Part shown: positions 53,499 through 61,885 of the stretch, piece after piece | How positions within the stretch are numbered: position 1 is the stretch's first letter | Layout of the letters: every line of letters begins with the position of its first letter | DNA from: CAWDVH01 sp963805705 | GTDB lineage: Bacteria > Actinomycetota > Actinomycetes > Streptosporangiales > Streptosporangiaceae | Assembly: GCA_963805705.1 (NCBI GenBank) | Contig: CAWDVH010000001.1 | Location: forward strand, 2,170,001-2,234,000 | Direction: 5' to 3' | Length of the DNA: 64,000 nt | Notes under the pieces: generated by a model | Database searches by the model: none | The model's input: the letters and a program-made list of their open reading frames with translations, nothing else | What the model was told of the DNA's origin: nothing | Program-made: the position numbers and the translations under genes

Positions 53499-53897
53499 CT
53501 AGCTGCCGGGCTGATCGCCCGGGGCTTCGGTCAGCCGCTTCAGGGCCGTCCAGGCCCGGGCCGGATCATCGGGCGGCTGATCCTGGCTGACCGCCGCCAC
53601 CCATTCCCGGCCGCCGATAGTGAGCCGCACACCCTGCCCGCCGGAGGCGCGAGCGGCGGTCAGGGCCCGGACGAATTCGGCCGGGGGGCCGCTGCCCTCG
53701 GGCACGCTCAGCCCGGCGGTCTCGACCACCGCCGTGATGAGCTGCCAGAGTTCATCCACGCGGCGGCCGACAGCGACCACGGCATCGGCCAGCGCGCAGG
53801 CTAGCTCGCCGGCCGGTCCTGGATCGCTGTCGGCCAGGTCCCTGGCCAGCTGACGGACGCGCTCCAGGTCGGCGGCCTGGCCGGAATCGCTGGCCAC
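53499..53897 (-). CDS. hypothetical protein, paired with XRE regulator
   Basis: A 132-residue protein, largely helical at first (DLERVRQLARDLADSDP, ACALADAVVAVGRRVDELWQLI) with a C-terminal beta/alpha part (VRLTIGGREWVAAV). GTG 53897 lies three bases after the XRE regulator stop, so the two are co-translated. I recognise no family. The pairing suggests it works with, or is controlled by, the regulator; no toxin motif is apparent. Confidence 0.65.
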   Translation of the reverse strand: MASDSGQAADLERVRQLARDLADSDPGPAGELACALADAVVAVGRRVDELWQLITAVVETAGLSVPEGSGPPAEFVRALTAARASGGQGVRLTIGGREWVAAVSQDQPPDDPARAWTALKRLTEAPGDQPGS

Positions 53898-53900
53898 GGC

Positions 53901-54344
53901 TCACGTCCCAAAGCGGCGCTCGTCATCCGCGGCATCCGCGGCGCGTCCGTCGGGCAGCTTGATGCCCAGCTGGACGGCGATGGCCGCGAGCAGCTCACGG
54001 GCCTCATCCTGGCCCATATCGCGGATGCGCTGGAGAACCTCGCTGCCTGCAGCCGCCCCCGCTGGGGCTGCAGTCAGCTCCTTGGCCGCATCGGCCCGGC
54101 CGGCCTGCTTCAGCTGGGCCGCCGTCACGCCGACGACGGCCGCCATCCGGGCTAGCGTGGCCGCGGGACCGCGGACCGGTGCGTACACACCTGCGCTGAC
54201 CACCTGATAGCCGCCGGTGATCTGGCGCCACCGGCCCTCGCTGATGCCAGCCCGGCGGGCGGCTTCGCGTGCCGACAGCTGGGCCCGCCGCATGGCGTCG
54301 GTGATCAGGGCGCCCCACGGGGGCGGCTCGGGTCGGTTCGGCAT
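53901..54344 (-). CDS. XRE-like helix-turn-helix regulator
   Basis: A 147-residue DNA-binding protein. Residues about 12-75 form a lambda-repressor-like domain: ITDAMRRAQLSAREAARRAGISEGRWRQIT, then PAATLARMAAVVGVTAAQL. The C-terminal half has a helical stretch (EVLQRIRDMGQDEARELLAAIAVQLGI) likely for dimerisation. Its upstream region contains two GCGAAG sites 11 bp apart 10-26 bases before the start, and an 18-bp palindrome farther away with the same core, so autoregulation is plausible. Sits above the paired hypothetical gene. Confidence 0.78.
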   Translation of the reverse strand: MPNRPEPPPWGALITDAMRRAQLSAREAARRAGISEGRWRQITGGYQVVSAGVYAPVRGPAATLARMAAVVGVTAAQLKQAGRADAAKELTAAPAGAAAGSEVLQRIRDMGQDEARELLAAIAVQLGIKLPDGRAADAADDERRFGT

Positions 54345-54452
54345 GGACCATACCTTCGCATGAACTTCGCACCGCTGTCCAGCGGAAGCTGGTTTATTCT
54401 GATCGCAGAAGGGCTATCTGCCACGGAAAATGCGTCAGAAAGGATATGAGTT

Positions 54453-54470
54453 TGACTTCGCGCGAAGTCA
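54453..54470. promoter_or_regulatory. 18-bp perfect palindrome, candidate operator
   Basis: TGACTTCGCGCGAAGTCA is a perfect palindrome in the 220-base region between the XRE regulator and enoyl-CoA hydratase genes. Its half-site CTTCGC recurs at 54354, 54365 and 54476. The cluster is a good candidate operator for the neighbouring regulator. Confidence 0.7.
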
Positions 54471-54564
54471 CGGCCCTTCGCGCAGCCGACCCGCGCCGCG
54501 GTTCCTGCGCTGCCGCGTTAGCCGCCACCCCGGATAGGATCGTGGCTCGGCAGGGAGGAACCGC

Positions 54565-55344
54565 GTGGGCGAGTTCGTACGGGTAGAGATTGATCAGGCC
54601 GTGGCGACGATCCGGCTGGAGCGGCCGCCGATGAATGCGCTGAATGCCCAGGTTCAGCAGGAGATCGCCGCGGCGGCCGCGCAGGTGAGCGACGACCCGG
54701 CCATCCGGGCGGCCGTCATCTACGGCGGCGAGAAGGTCTTCGCGGCGGGTGCCGACATCAAGGAGATGGCGGAAGCCAGCTATAGCCAGATGGCGGCGGA
54801 CACCCGGCGGCTGCAGGACTCCTTTACCGCGGTGGCGAAGATACCCAAGCCGGTGGTGGCGGCGATCACCGGCTATGCCCTCGGCGGCGGGCTCGAGCTG
54901 GCGCTCTGCGCGGATTTCCGGGTCGCCGGCCACGGCGCCCGGCTGGGCCAGCCCGAGATCCTGCTGGGCATTATCCCCGGCGCGGGCGGAACCCAGCGCC
55001 TGCCGCGGCTGGTCGGGCCGGCCAGGGCCAAGGACATCGTGTTCACGGGGCGCTTCGTCGGCGCGGCCGAGGCTCTCGCCATCGGGCTCGTCGACCAGGT
55101 CGTGCCCGACGCGGAGGTATACCAGGCCGCGCTGGCGCTGGTGGCCCGTTACGCGGGCGGCCCGGCGATCGCGCTGCGCGCCGCCAAGCAGGCCATAGAC
55201 GAGGGCCTGGAGACGGATCTCGATACCGGCCTGGAGATCGAGCGGCTGAACTTCGCCGGGCTGTTCGCCACGGAGGACCAGCGGACAGGAATGCGGAGCT
55301 TCGTCGAGAATGGACCGGGGAAGGCCACGTTTGCCGGGCGGTGA
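54565..55344 (+). CDS. enoyl-CoA hydratase/isomerase family protein
   Basis: A 259-residue crotonase-fold enzyme that hydrates 2-enoyl-CoA in beta-oxidation. Oxyanion-hole segments are VFAAGADIKEMAE and ITGYALGGGLELALCADFR; the first catalytic Glu is in GGGLELAL-adjacent position and the second in QPEILLGIIPGAGGTQRL. This combination fits a genuine hydratase. GTG at 54565 follows GGGAGGAA. Preceded by the CTTCGC site cluster, so it may be under the XRE regulator. No other fatty-acid gene adjoins. Confidence 0.9.
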   Translation: MGEFVRVEIDQAVATIRLERPPMNALNAQVQQEIAAAAAQVSDDPAIRAAVIYGGEKVFAAGADIKEMAEASYSQMAADTRRLQDSFTAVAKIPKPVVAAITGYALGGGLELALCADFRVAGHGARLGQPEILLGIIPGAGGTQRLPRLVGPARAKDIVFTGRFVGAAEALAIGLVDQVVPDAEVYQAALALVARYAGGPAIALRAAKQAIDEGLETDLDTGLEIERLNFAGLFATEDQRTGMRSFVENGPGKATFAGR

Positions 55345-55401
55345 CCGGCGAGCAGGTGCACCGACAGCAGCCACAATCTTCAGGATCAGGATGGCGGGGA
55401 T

Positions 55402-55881
55402 ATGACCGAATCGGGCGACAGCCCCTCCCCGGCTGACGACAGCCTGCCCGTGCCGGCCGCGGACAGCCTGCCCGTGCCGGCCGCGGATGGCCCCTCACTC
55501 GACATGGTCACGGCGGCGCTGCGCGCCGACAGTGCCGACGCCGCCATCTACGCCAGGGTCCTGACCCAGTCGCTGGGGGACTCACTTCCCGCCGGCTGCG
55601 TCACGGTCGACCGTGACCGGACGATGTCCGACCGGATGCACGGCCGGCCTGGCACGGTCACCAAGGTCACGGTCCGGCTGGGGGAGCGGGTGATGACCCT
55701 CGGCGTCCAGCGCGGCGCGCCGGTGGCCGAGGTCTGCCGGGAGGTGCGCGGTGTCGTGCTGTCCCGCCAGCCGGTCGCCGTCGGCCAGTGGGCGGCTGAG
55801 CTGGCCAGGGCGCTGATGGCGCACGCGGAGCAGAATGCCGATGCCGCCCAGGCGCTGCGCAGGCTCGTGGCGGACAGCTAG
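55402..55881 (+). CDS. conserved hypothetical protein
   Basis: A 159-residue cytosolic protein. Residues 1-35 contain an Asp/Pro-rich repeat (SLPVPAAD twice, from a 24-bp DNA duplication). The rest looks folded: LDMVTAALRADSADAAIYARVLTQSLGDSLP, VTVDRDRTMSDRMHGRPGTVTKVTVRLGERVMTLG, and a C-terminal helix. I know similar unnamed proteins in actinomycetes but no function. Lies 57 bases after the enoyl-CoA hydratase and 113 before the kinase, same direction. Confidence 0.65.
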   Translation: MTESGDSPSPADDSLPVPAADSLPVPAADGPSLDMVTAALRADSADAAIYARVLTQSLGDSLPAGCVTVDRDRTMSDRMHGRPGTVTKVTVRLGERVMTLGVQRGAPVAEVCREVRGVVLSRQPVAVGQWAAELARALMAHAEQNADAAQALRRLVADS

Positions 55882-55994
55882 GCCGGGCAGCTGGGCCGGG
55901 CAGCCGGGTGCCTGCCGGTGCAGCGGGCGTACGGGCTGCCTTCCGGCCTTGTCCGCGGTCCGCCGGCCGCCGGGTATCCGTAGGGTAGGAGTTC

Positions 55995-57746
55995 ATGACT
56001 GTGCAGGACCGGACGCCGGACAGGCTCGGGCCCTATCGCCTGCTGGAGCGGCTTGGCGAGGGCGGGATGGGCATTGTCTACCTGGCCCGTGATCCTGGCG
56101 AGCGCATGGTGGCGGTCAAGGCCATCAGGCCGGGGCTGGCCGCGGATGCGACGGCCCGGCGCCGGCTGGCCCGTGAAGTCGAGACGATGGGCCGGGTGAG
56201 CAGCCCGTTTGTCGCCGAGGTCATTGACGCGGACGTGTCCAGCGACCCGCCGTACATCGTGACCAGGTACGTGCCGGGCCGCACCCTGGAGGACGTGATC
56301 GGCCAGGGCGGCCCGCTGGCCGGCGCCGACCTGGGCCGGCTCGCCCGCGGGCTCGCGGCGGCCCTGACCGCGGTGCATGCCGCCGGTGTCGTGCACCGCG
56401 ACCTGAAGCCGGGCAACGTGATGCTGATGGACGGCGAGCCGGTGGTGATCGACTTCGGGATCGCGCTGCTGCCGGAGACGACCAGGATCACGATGACGGG
56501 CATGTTCATGGGCACCCCTGGTTACCTGGCGCCCGAGGTCATCGAGGGCAAGGCGAGCGGCCCGGCCTCTGATGTGCACTCCTGGGCCGCCACCGTGGCC
56601 TTCGCCGCGACCGGCCGGCCGCCGTTCGGGACGGGCACCTTCGAGACGATCTTCTACCGGATCGTGCACGGGCAGCCTGATCTTGGCGGTGTTCCGCCGC
56701 CGCTGCTGCCGATGGTGGCCCGCGCGCTGGCCAGGGATCCGGCCCGCCGGCCCGCCGCCGCTGAGCTGACCCAGTGGGCCGCGACGCTGGATCCGGCCGC
56801 CCTGGTGCCGGGCGCTGCCGCCGCGGCCGGGGCCGTGATCGCCGTCGCTCCCGGTGCCCTGGCCGGGCCGCCGGGGACCAGGGCGGACCGGTTGCCCCCG
56901 GCGGTGCCGCCCGGCCTGCCCCCGGCCGCCCCGGCCGCGGGCGTGGCGCCGCGCAACGGGACGCACTCGTTCGCCGCGGCCGGGGCCAACGGCGACTTCC
57001 GTGACCTGCTTCCCCCGGTCAGCTACGGGCCGCCGCCCGCGGGGAGCTGGCCGGGTTCGCCGTCCCCGGCCGCCGGACGGGCCGCCGGGCCGGCGCCGCG
57101 TCCCGCGCCGGGTCCGCCGCGATCGGCCTGGAGCCCGCTGGTCGTGGCGATCATGGCGACGGCCATTGCCGTCAGCGTCGTGTTTCCCCTGGCCGGAACG
57201 GCGGCCGCGCTGGCCGCGCTGATCGCCCTGCGGGCCGGCGGCGTCACGGCCGGGCGCCTGGCCAGGCGGCAGGCCCGGCCGGGCCGCCGGACGGGTGACC
57301 TCGCGGTCGCCGCGACATTCTTCCCGGTGGCCCTGTGCGGTTCGGTGATCCGCTTCCTGCTGCTCGCGCCGCTGGCGATGCTGGCCGCCGGGCTGGCCGC
57401 GGTGATCACCATCGTTGCCGAGCCGGGTCCCCCGCTGCCGCGGGCGTTCGCGTGGGGGGCCGGGGCGCTGGTCGCCTTCTACGGGATCGGGCCGGGATCC
57501 GGCAGCTGCCGCAAGCCGCTGAGCCAGCTGCTGCGCCCGCCCCGTGCCTCGGCCCTGCAGGTCCTGGCCGCCGTCGGCATCGTCGCCCTCGCCGTCGCCG
57601 CGATCGCGCTGGCCGTCTCGCAGCCGCCGATCTACTGGCCGATGACCCACCTGGGCACGCAGCTCGCGGGCCAGCCAGGGTGGCACAACGTGCTGACCGA
57701 CATCCGGCTGAGCGTGGTCAGGCTGACAGGGCGCTTCGGCTTCTGA
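55995..57746 (+). CDS. serine/threonine protein kinase
   Basis: A 583-residue Hanks-type kinase. Kinase domain (about 10-270): LGEGGMGIVYLARD, catalytic Lys in VAVKAI, VVHRDLKPGNVML, VIDFGIALL, GTPGYLAPEVIEG. A Pro/Ala/Gly-rich linker (about 275-370) leads to a C-terminal membrane part of four or so hydrophobic helices, with no PASTA domains. Ligand sensing therefore differs from PknB. Its 3' end overlaps the convergent FHA-HTH gene by 29 bases, a likely substrate. Confidence 0.92.
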   Translation: MTVQDRTPDRLGPYRLLERLGEGGMGIVYLARDPGERMVAVKAIRPGLAADATARRRLAREVETMGRVSSPFVAEVIDADVSSDPPYIVTRYVPGRTLEDVIGQGGPLAGADLGRLARGLAAALTAVHAAGVVHRDLKPGNVMLMDGEPVVIDFGIALLPETTRITMTGMFMGTPGYLAPEVIEGKASGPASDVHSWAATVAFAATGRPPFGTGTFETIFYRIVHGQPDLGGVPPPLLPMVARALARDPARRPAAAELTQWAATLDPAALVPGAAAAAGAVIAVAPGALAGPPGTRADRLPPAVPPGLPPAAPAAGVAPRNGTHSFAAAGANGDFRDLLPPVSYGPPPAGSWPGSPSPAAGRAAGPAPRPAPGPPRSAWSPLVVAIMATAIAVSVVFPLAGTAAALAALIALRAGGVTAGRLARRQARPGRRTGDLAVAATFFPVALCGSVIRFLLLAPLAMLAAGLAAVITIVAEPGPPLPRAFAWGAGALVAFYGIGPGSGSCRKPLSQLLRPPRASALQVLAAVGIVALAVAAIALAVSQPPIYWPMTHLGTQLAGQPGWHNVLTDIRLSVVRLTGRFGF

Positions 57747-58512
57747 CCCCGAGGGCATTCTCGGCCGGCGAGACGGCGAGAGGCTCGCCCGCGCATTCGC
57801 CTGGTGGCTCCGCGGCCGGCTCGGCGGGCTGGTCCGGCCTGCGCCCGGCGGGCCGGTCGGCGGCGTTCTCCGCGGGCCGTTCGGGAGGCCGGTCAACGGG
57901 CCGGTCAGCCGCCCGTGCCGCGGGGCGCTCGGTCGGGGGCAAGGGCCTGACCAGGCCGAGCGCCACGACCTCGTTGGCCAGCCTGACCCGGCGGTTCGCG
58001 CCCTCGGGGATCCGGAACTTCTGGTAGAGGCGGAGCAGATGCTGCTTGACCGCAGCCTCGGTCACGACCAGGTCGACCGCTATCTCACGCGCGGTGCCCG
58101 GGGCCACGAACGCCTCGTCCGACAGCGCGGGCCGGCACAGCGCGGTCACCACGTCCAGCTCGCGGCGGGTGAGCTCGGGGGCCGCCGATCTGCTCAGCTC
58201 GACCTCGGCGGGGACATCCTCGGCCGCGATCCCGCCGACCCGGCAGCGTGCCGTGCCGAACGTCAGCACATCCCCGTCCTGCAGGACCCGCCGGGCGACC
58301 AGGCGCCCGTTGACCCTGGTGCCGTTGCGCGATAATCCGAGATCGGCGACGTAGGCATACTGCCCGCGGCGGATGATCTCCGCATGCAGCGCGGACACGC
58401 TCGGATCATCCAGGCGCACGTCGACGCCGCTGCCGCGCCCGACGGTCGTCACATCCCGGCTCAGCGGTATGACGCCGCCGCTGTCCTCGATCCGGATGTA
58501 GGGACCGTCCAT
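57718..58512 (-). CDS. FHA-domain protein with C-terminal helix-turn-helix
   Basis: A 264-residue protein. FHA domain (about 1-95): VTTVGRGSGVDVRLDDPSVSALHAEI and LSRNGTRVNGR, which binds phosphothreonine. A LuxR-like winged region follows (about 112-190: LTRRELDVVTALCRP, TAREIAVDLVVTEAAVKQHLLRLYQKF), then a Pro/Arg/Ala-rich repeat tail (RPVDRPPERPAE). The architecture suits a DNA-binding effector of the convergent Ser/Thr kinase. Start ATG 58512; divergent from citrate synthase. Confidence 0.85.
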   Translation of the reverse strand: MDGPYIRIEDSGGVIPLSRDVTTVGRGSGVDVRLDDPSVSALHAEIIRRGQYAYVADLGLSRNGTRVNGRLVARRVLQDGDVLTFGTARCRVGGIAAEDVPAEVELSRSAAPELTRRELDVVTALCRPALSDEAFVAPGTAREIAVDLVVTEAAVKQHLLRLYQKFRIPEGANRRVRLANEVVALGLVRPLPPTERPAARAADRPVDRPPERPAENAADRPAGRRPDQPAEPAAEPPGECAGEPLAVSPAENALGVRSRSALSA

Positions 58513-58731
58513 GGACGTTTCTCCCGCCTGTCGGAGGAGCTACCGATGTCTCACTGTCCAGCTACCCCTTGAACCGGACTTCCTACCCTGTTTACCGCCA
58601 TGTTTACGGCGGCACGGCCGGCCGCACAGACGATTCCGCGCCCGGCGGGCATGAACCTTCGGGCGGCCAGGACTGCTGACGCGCAGGGACGCAAAGTACA
58701 CTGCCGAACGAACCGTCCGGGAGGAATGCAG

Positions 58732-59874
58732 ATGGCCGAAAAGTCGTCCAGGGGACTGGCCGATGTTGTTGCCGCGTCCACCGCCCTGAGTGATATTGAC
58801 GGCCAGGCCGGCCGCTTGTCTTACCGCGGCTTCGACATCAACCAGCTGGCCGGGGCCGCGACATTCGAGGAGATCGCTTACCTGCTGCAGCGGGGATCGC
58901 CGCCGACCAGGGCCGAGCTGGACAGCTACCTGGACGAGATGACGTCCGGCCGTGCCACCGGCAAGCTGGTCACCACCTGCCTGCCCGAGGTAGCGCGCAG
59001 CCAGGGCCCGATGGAGGCACTGCGCACCCTGGTCTCGCTGGCCAGCGCCGACGACCCGGACTCTGACTCCAACGACCCGCTGCCGAACCTCCGCAAGGCG
59101 GCCAGGCTCACCGCCCAGCAGCCGGTCCTGGTGGCCGCCTACGCAGCCGTGCGCCGGGGCAGCCAGGGCAGCGAGCCCGATCCCGGCCTCGGGCTGGCCG
59201 CCAACTTCCTGCTCCAGATCTCCGGCCGCCGCCCGTCGGAGCGCGAGGCGGAGATCTTCGACACCTGCCTGGTGCTGCACGCCGATCACACCATGAACGC
59301 GTCCACGTTCGCGGCCAGGGTCTGCGCAGCCACTCTGTCGGACATGCACTCGGCGGTGGTAGCGGCGCTCGGCACGCTCAAGGGGCCGCTGCACGGCGGA
59401 GCCAACGAGCAGGTCATGCGCGGACTAGAGGCGATCAGGAACAGCGCCGACGGCGACCCGGAGCAGGCCGTGAGCACGCAGCTGACCGAGCGCCTGCGCC
59501 AGGGCGAGAAGGTCATGGGCTTCGGGCACCGGGTGTACAAGACAGAGGACCCGCGCGCGACGCATCTGCGGCGGATGTCGCAGGAGCTCAGCGCCGCGTC
59601 CGGGGACGACACCTACTACCGGATGTCACGCCGGATGGAGGAGGTGGTGTTCGCGGAGAAGGGCCTCTACCCGAACGTGGACTTCTACGCGGCCACCGTG
59701 TACCACTACCTGGGCATTCCCACGGAGCTGTTCACGCCGGTGTTCTCGGTCAGCCGGATGGCAGGGTGGACCGCGCACATCATCGAGCAGCATGCCGACA
59801 ACAGGCTGATCAGGCCGGACAGCGAGTACATCGGCGAGAGCGACCTCACCTGGGTACTGCTGGCGGCGCGGTGA
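58732..59874 (+). CDS. citrate synthase
   Basis: A 380-residue type I-like, dimeric citrate synthase (small form), condensing oxaloacetate with acetyl-CoA. Active-site segments: LHADHTMNASTFA (His), KGPLHGGANEQVM (His), VMGFGHRVYKTEDPRA, and YPNVDFYAATVY (Asp). Small-form enzymes can also act as 2-methylcitrate synthases; its neighbours icd and mdh favour the TCA role. ATG 58732 follows GGGAGGAA by four bases; the frame to 58600 is open but not family-like. Overlaps the next gene by GTGA. Confidence 0.92.
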   Translation: MAEKSSRGLADVVAASTALSDIDGQAGRLSYRGFDINQLAGAATFEEIAYLLQRGSPPTRAELDSYLDEMTSGRATGKLVTTCLPEVARSQGPMEALRTLVSLASADDPDSDSNDPLPNLRKAARLTAQQPVLVAAYAAVRRGSQGSEPDPGLGLAANFLLQISGRRPSEREAEIFDTCLVLHADHTMNASTFAARVCAATLSDMHSAVVAALGTLKGPLHGGANEQVMRGLEAIRNSADGDPEQAVSTQLTERLRQGEKVMGFGHRVYKTEDPRATHLRRMSQELSAASGDDTYYRMSRRMEEVVFAEKGLYPNVDFYAATVYHYLGIPTELFTPVFSVSRMAGWTAHIIEQHADNRLIRPDSEYIGESDLTWVLLAAR

Positions 59875-60433
59875 AGCATGCCGCGAGCGCACCGGCCGGC
59901 CGCCGCCGAAGGCGCGGCCGCGGCGAGCCCCGCGCCGCGGCGCCCGCCACCCGCGCCGCGGCGCCCGACTCCCGCCCGCCCGACTCCCGTACGGCTGATT
60001 CCCGTACGGCTGACTCCCGTACGGCTGATTCCCGTACGGCTGACTCCCGTACGGCTGATTCCCGTACGGCTGACCCCCGTACGGCTGACCCCGTACGGCT
60101 GACTCCCGTACGCCCGCTACCCATGCGCCCGCCGCCCGTACGGCTGACTCCCGGCCGGCGGCCCGCCCGCGGCTGCACCAGCTGCCGTACCTGATCGTGC
60201 TCTGCGGGGCCGGGCTCAGCCTGCTGTCCATGCGGCAGGGCCAGCAGGCGGTGCGGAGCGGTACGTTGGAGCTGGCAGGCGTGCTGCTCGTCGCGGCCGT
60301 GGCCAGGCTATTGCTGCCGGAGCGCCGGGCGGGCTTGCTCGGGTCGAGGCGGCGGCTGGTGGACGTGGCGGCATTCGCCGCCTTGGGGTTGAGCCTGCTG
60401 GTTGCGGGGCTGGTCTTTCCGCCCCCGGCTTGA
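59871..60433 (+). pseudogene. DUF3017 membrane protein, frameshifted in a repeat tract
   Basis: The gene starts at GTG 59871 (GTGA overlap with citrate synthase) with KHAASAPAGRRRRRGRG, enters 15-bp RTADS-type repeats, and in this frame stops at 60194. The conserved DUF3017 part (LHQLPYLIVLCGAGLSLLSM, two membrane helices, ending LVAGLVFPPPA) lies one frame off at about 60170-60433. One repeat copy (60087-60100) is 14 bp with CCCC where its neighbour has CCCCC; adding one C restores a single 188-codon frame. An isolated downstream ORF could begin at GTG 60197. DUF3017 proteins are known beside mdh/icd in actinomycetes; function unknown. Confidence 0.75.
59981..60110. repeat. 15-bp repeat CGTACGGCTGAYTCC in DUF3017 gene
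   Basis: Eight or so head-to-tail copies of CGTACGGCTGAYTCC encode RTADS. All but one are 15 bp; the copy with GACCCCG at 60087-60093 is one base short. CGTACG in every unit is itself a palindrome. Confidence 0.88.
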
Positions 60434-60556
60434 GCCGGGGGATGGCTGGTCCGGCTCACGGCCAGGCTGGCCGGCCCCGGCATGACGCTGGGCAGCCCCG
60501 TGCCCAGATGAGATCCGCCAGCAATGGCGCAGGCGTGATGGAGGGAAAGTACGAGC

Positions 60557-61780
60557 ATGTCCAAGATCAAGGTGGTGAATCCTGTCGCCGAACTCGACGG
60601 CGACGAAATGACCCGGATTATCTGGCAGTTCATCAGGGACCAGCTGATCCTGCCCTACCTGGATATCGATCTGAAGTACTACGACCTGTCGATCCAGAAC
60701 CGAGACGCGACCGATGACCAGATCACGGTCGATGCCGCGAATGCCATCAAGCAGTACGGCGTAGGCGTCAAGTGCGCCACGATAACGCCGGACGAAGATC
60801 GCGTGGCCGAGTTCGGGCTGAAGCAGATGTGGCGCTCGCCGAACGGCACAATCCGCAACATCCTCGGCGGGGTGGTGTTCCGCGAGCCGATCGTGGTGTC
60901 CAGCATCCCGCGCTTCGTTCCCGGCTGGACCAAGCCGATCATCATCGGCCGGCATGCGCACGGTGATCAGTACCGCGCCACCGACTTCGTGGTCCCCGGC
61001 CCCGGCTCGGTGACGATCACGTTCCGGCCCGATGAGGGGATGGGCGAACCGATCGAGCGGGAGGTCGCGCGGTTCGAGGGCGGCGGCGTGGCGATGGGAA
61101 TGTACAACTTCGATGAGTCGATCGGCGATTTCGCCCGCGCCACCATGCGTTATGCGCTGGATCGCGGCTACCCGCTGTACCTGTCCACCAAGAACACGAT
61201 CCTGAAGGCCTACGACGGACGGTTCAAGGACATCTTCGCCGAGGTCTTCGAGGCCGAGTTCAAGGCCGAGTTCGAGGCCGCCGGGATCACCTACCAGCAT
61301 CGGCTGATCGACGACATGGTCGCCCAGGTGATCAAGGGTGACGGCGGGATCGTCTGGGCGTGCAAGAACTACGACGGTGATGTCGAGTCCGACATCGTGG
61401 CCCAGGGATACGGCTCGCTCGGCCTGATGACCAGCGTGCTCATGACGCCCGACGGCACCTGCGTCGAAGCCGAGGCGGCGCACGGGACAGTGACCAGGCA
61501 TTACCGGCAGCACCAGCAGGGCAAGCCGACGTCCACGAACCCGATCGCCTCCATCTTCGCCTGGACCAGGGGCCTGGCCCACCGCGGCAAGCTGGACGGC
61601 ACTCCCGAGGTCACCGACTTCGCCGCGACGCTGGAGCGGGTGTGCATCGAGACCGTGCTCAGCGGCAAGATGACCAAGGACCTGGCCCTGCTGATCAGCA
61701 GCCAGGCGCCGTACCTGACCACGGAGGAGTTTCTCGGGGCGCTGGAGGACAATCTGCGCGCCGCGATGACCGGATCCTGA
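60557..61780 (+). CDS. icd: NADP-dependent isocitrate dehydrogenase
   Basis: A 407-residue homodimeric, eukaryote-like (type II) isocitrate dehydrogenase, oxidising isocitrate to 2-oxoglutarate with NADP. Segments: VAELDGDEMTRIIW, ATITPDEDRVAEFGLKQMW, SPNGTIRNILGGVVFREPI (substrate Ser), YLSTKNTILKAYDG, LIDDMVAQVIK and EAEAAHGTVTRHYRQHQQG. Start ATG with GGAGGGA nine bases upstream. Same direction as citrate synthase and mdh, forming a TCA gene group. Confidence 0.95.
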   Translation: MSKIKVVNPVAELDGDEMTRIIWQFIRDQLILPYLDIDLKYYDLSIQNRDATDDQITVDAANAIKQYGVGVKCATITPDEDRVAEFGLKQMWRSPNGTIRNILGGVVFREPIVVSSIPRFVPGWTKPIIIGRHAHGDQYRATDFVVPGPGSVTITFRPDEGMGEPIEREVARFEGGGVAMGMYNFDESIGDFARATMRYALDRGYPLYLSTKNTILKAYDGRFKDIFAEVFEAEFKAEFEAAGITYQHRLIDDMVAQVIKGDGGIVWACKNYDGDVESDIVAQGYGSLGLMTSVLMTPDGTCVEAEAAHGTVTRHYRQHQQGKPTSTNPIASIFAWTRGLAHRGKLDGTPEVTDFAATLERVCIETVLSGKMTKDLALLISSQAPYLTTEEFLGALEDNLRAAMTGS

Positions 61781-61885
61781 CGCGGCAGGCGCGCCAGGCG
61801 GGACGCCCAGGGCAGATGCCCAGAGCAGGACGCACGGGCAGGACGCACAGGGCACGACGCACAGAGCAGAGGAGAGCACGGAAAA

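Noticed and set aside
54446..54586. Small ORF MSLTSREVTALRAADP with AAAGGA upstream
   Set aside because: It covers the 18-bp palindrome and runs into the enoyl-CoA hydratase start; composition looks like chance and the ribosome site is too close.
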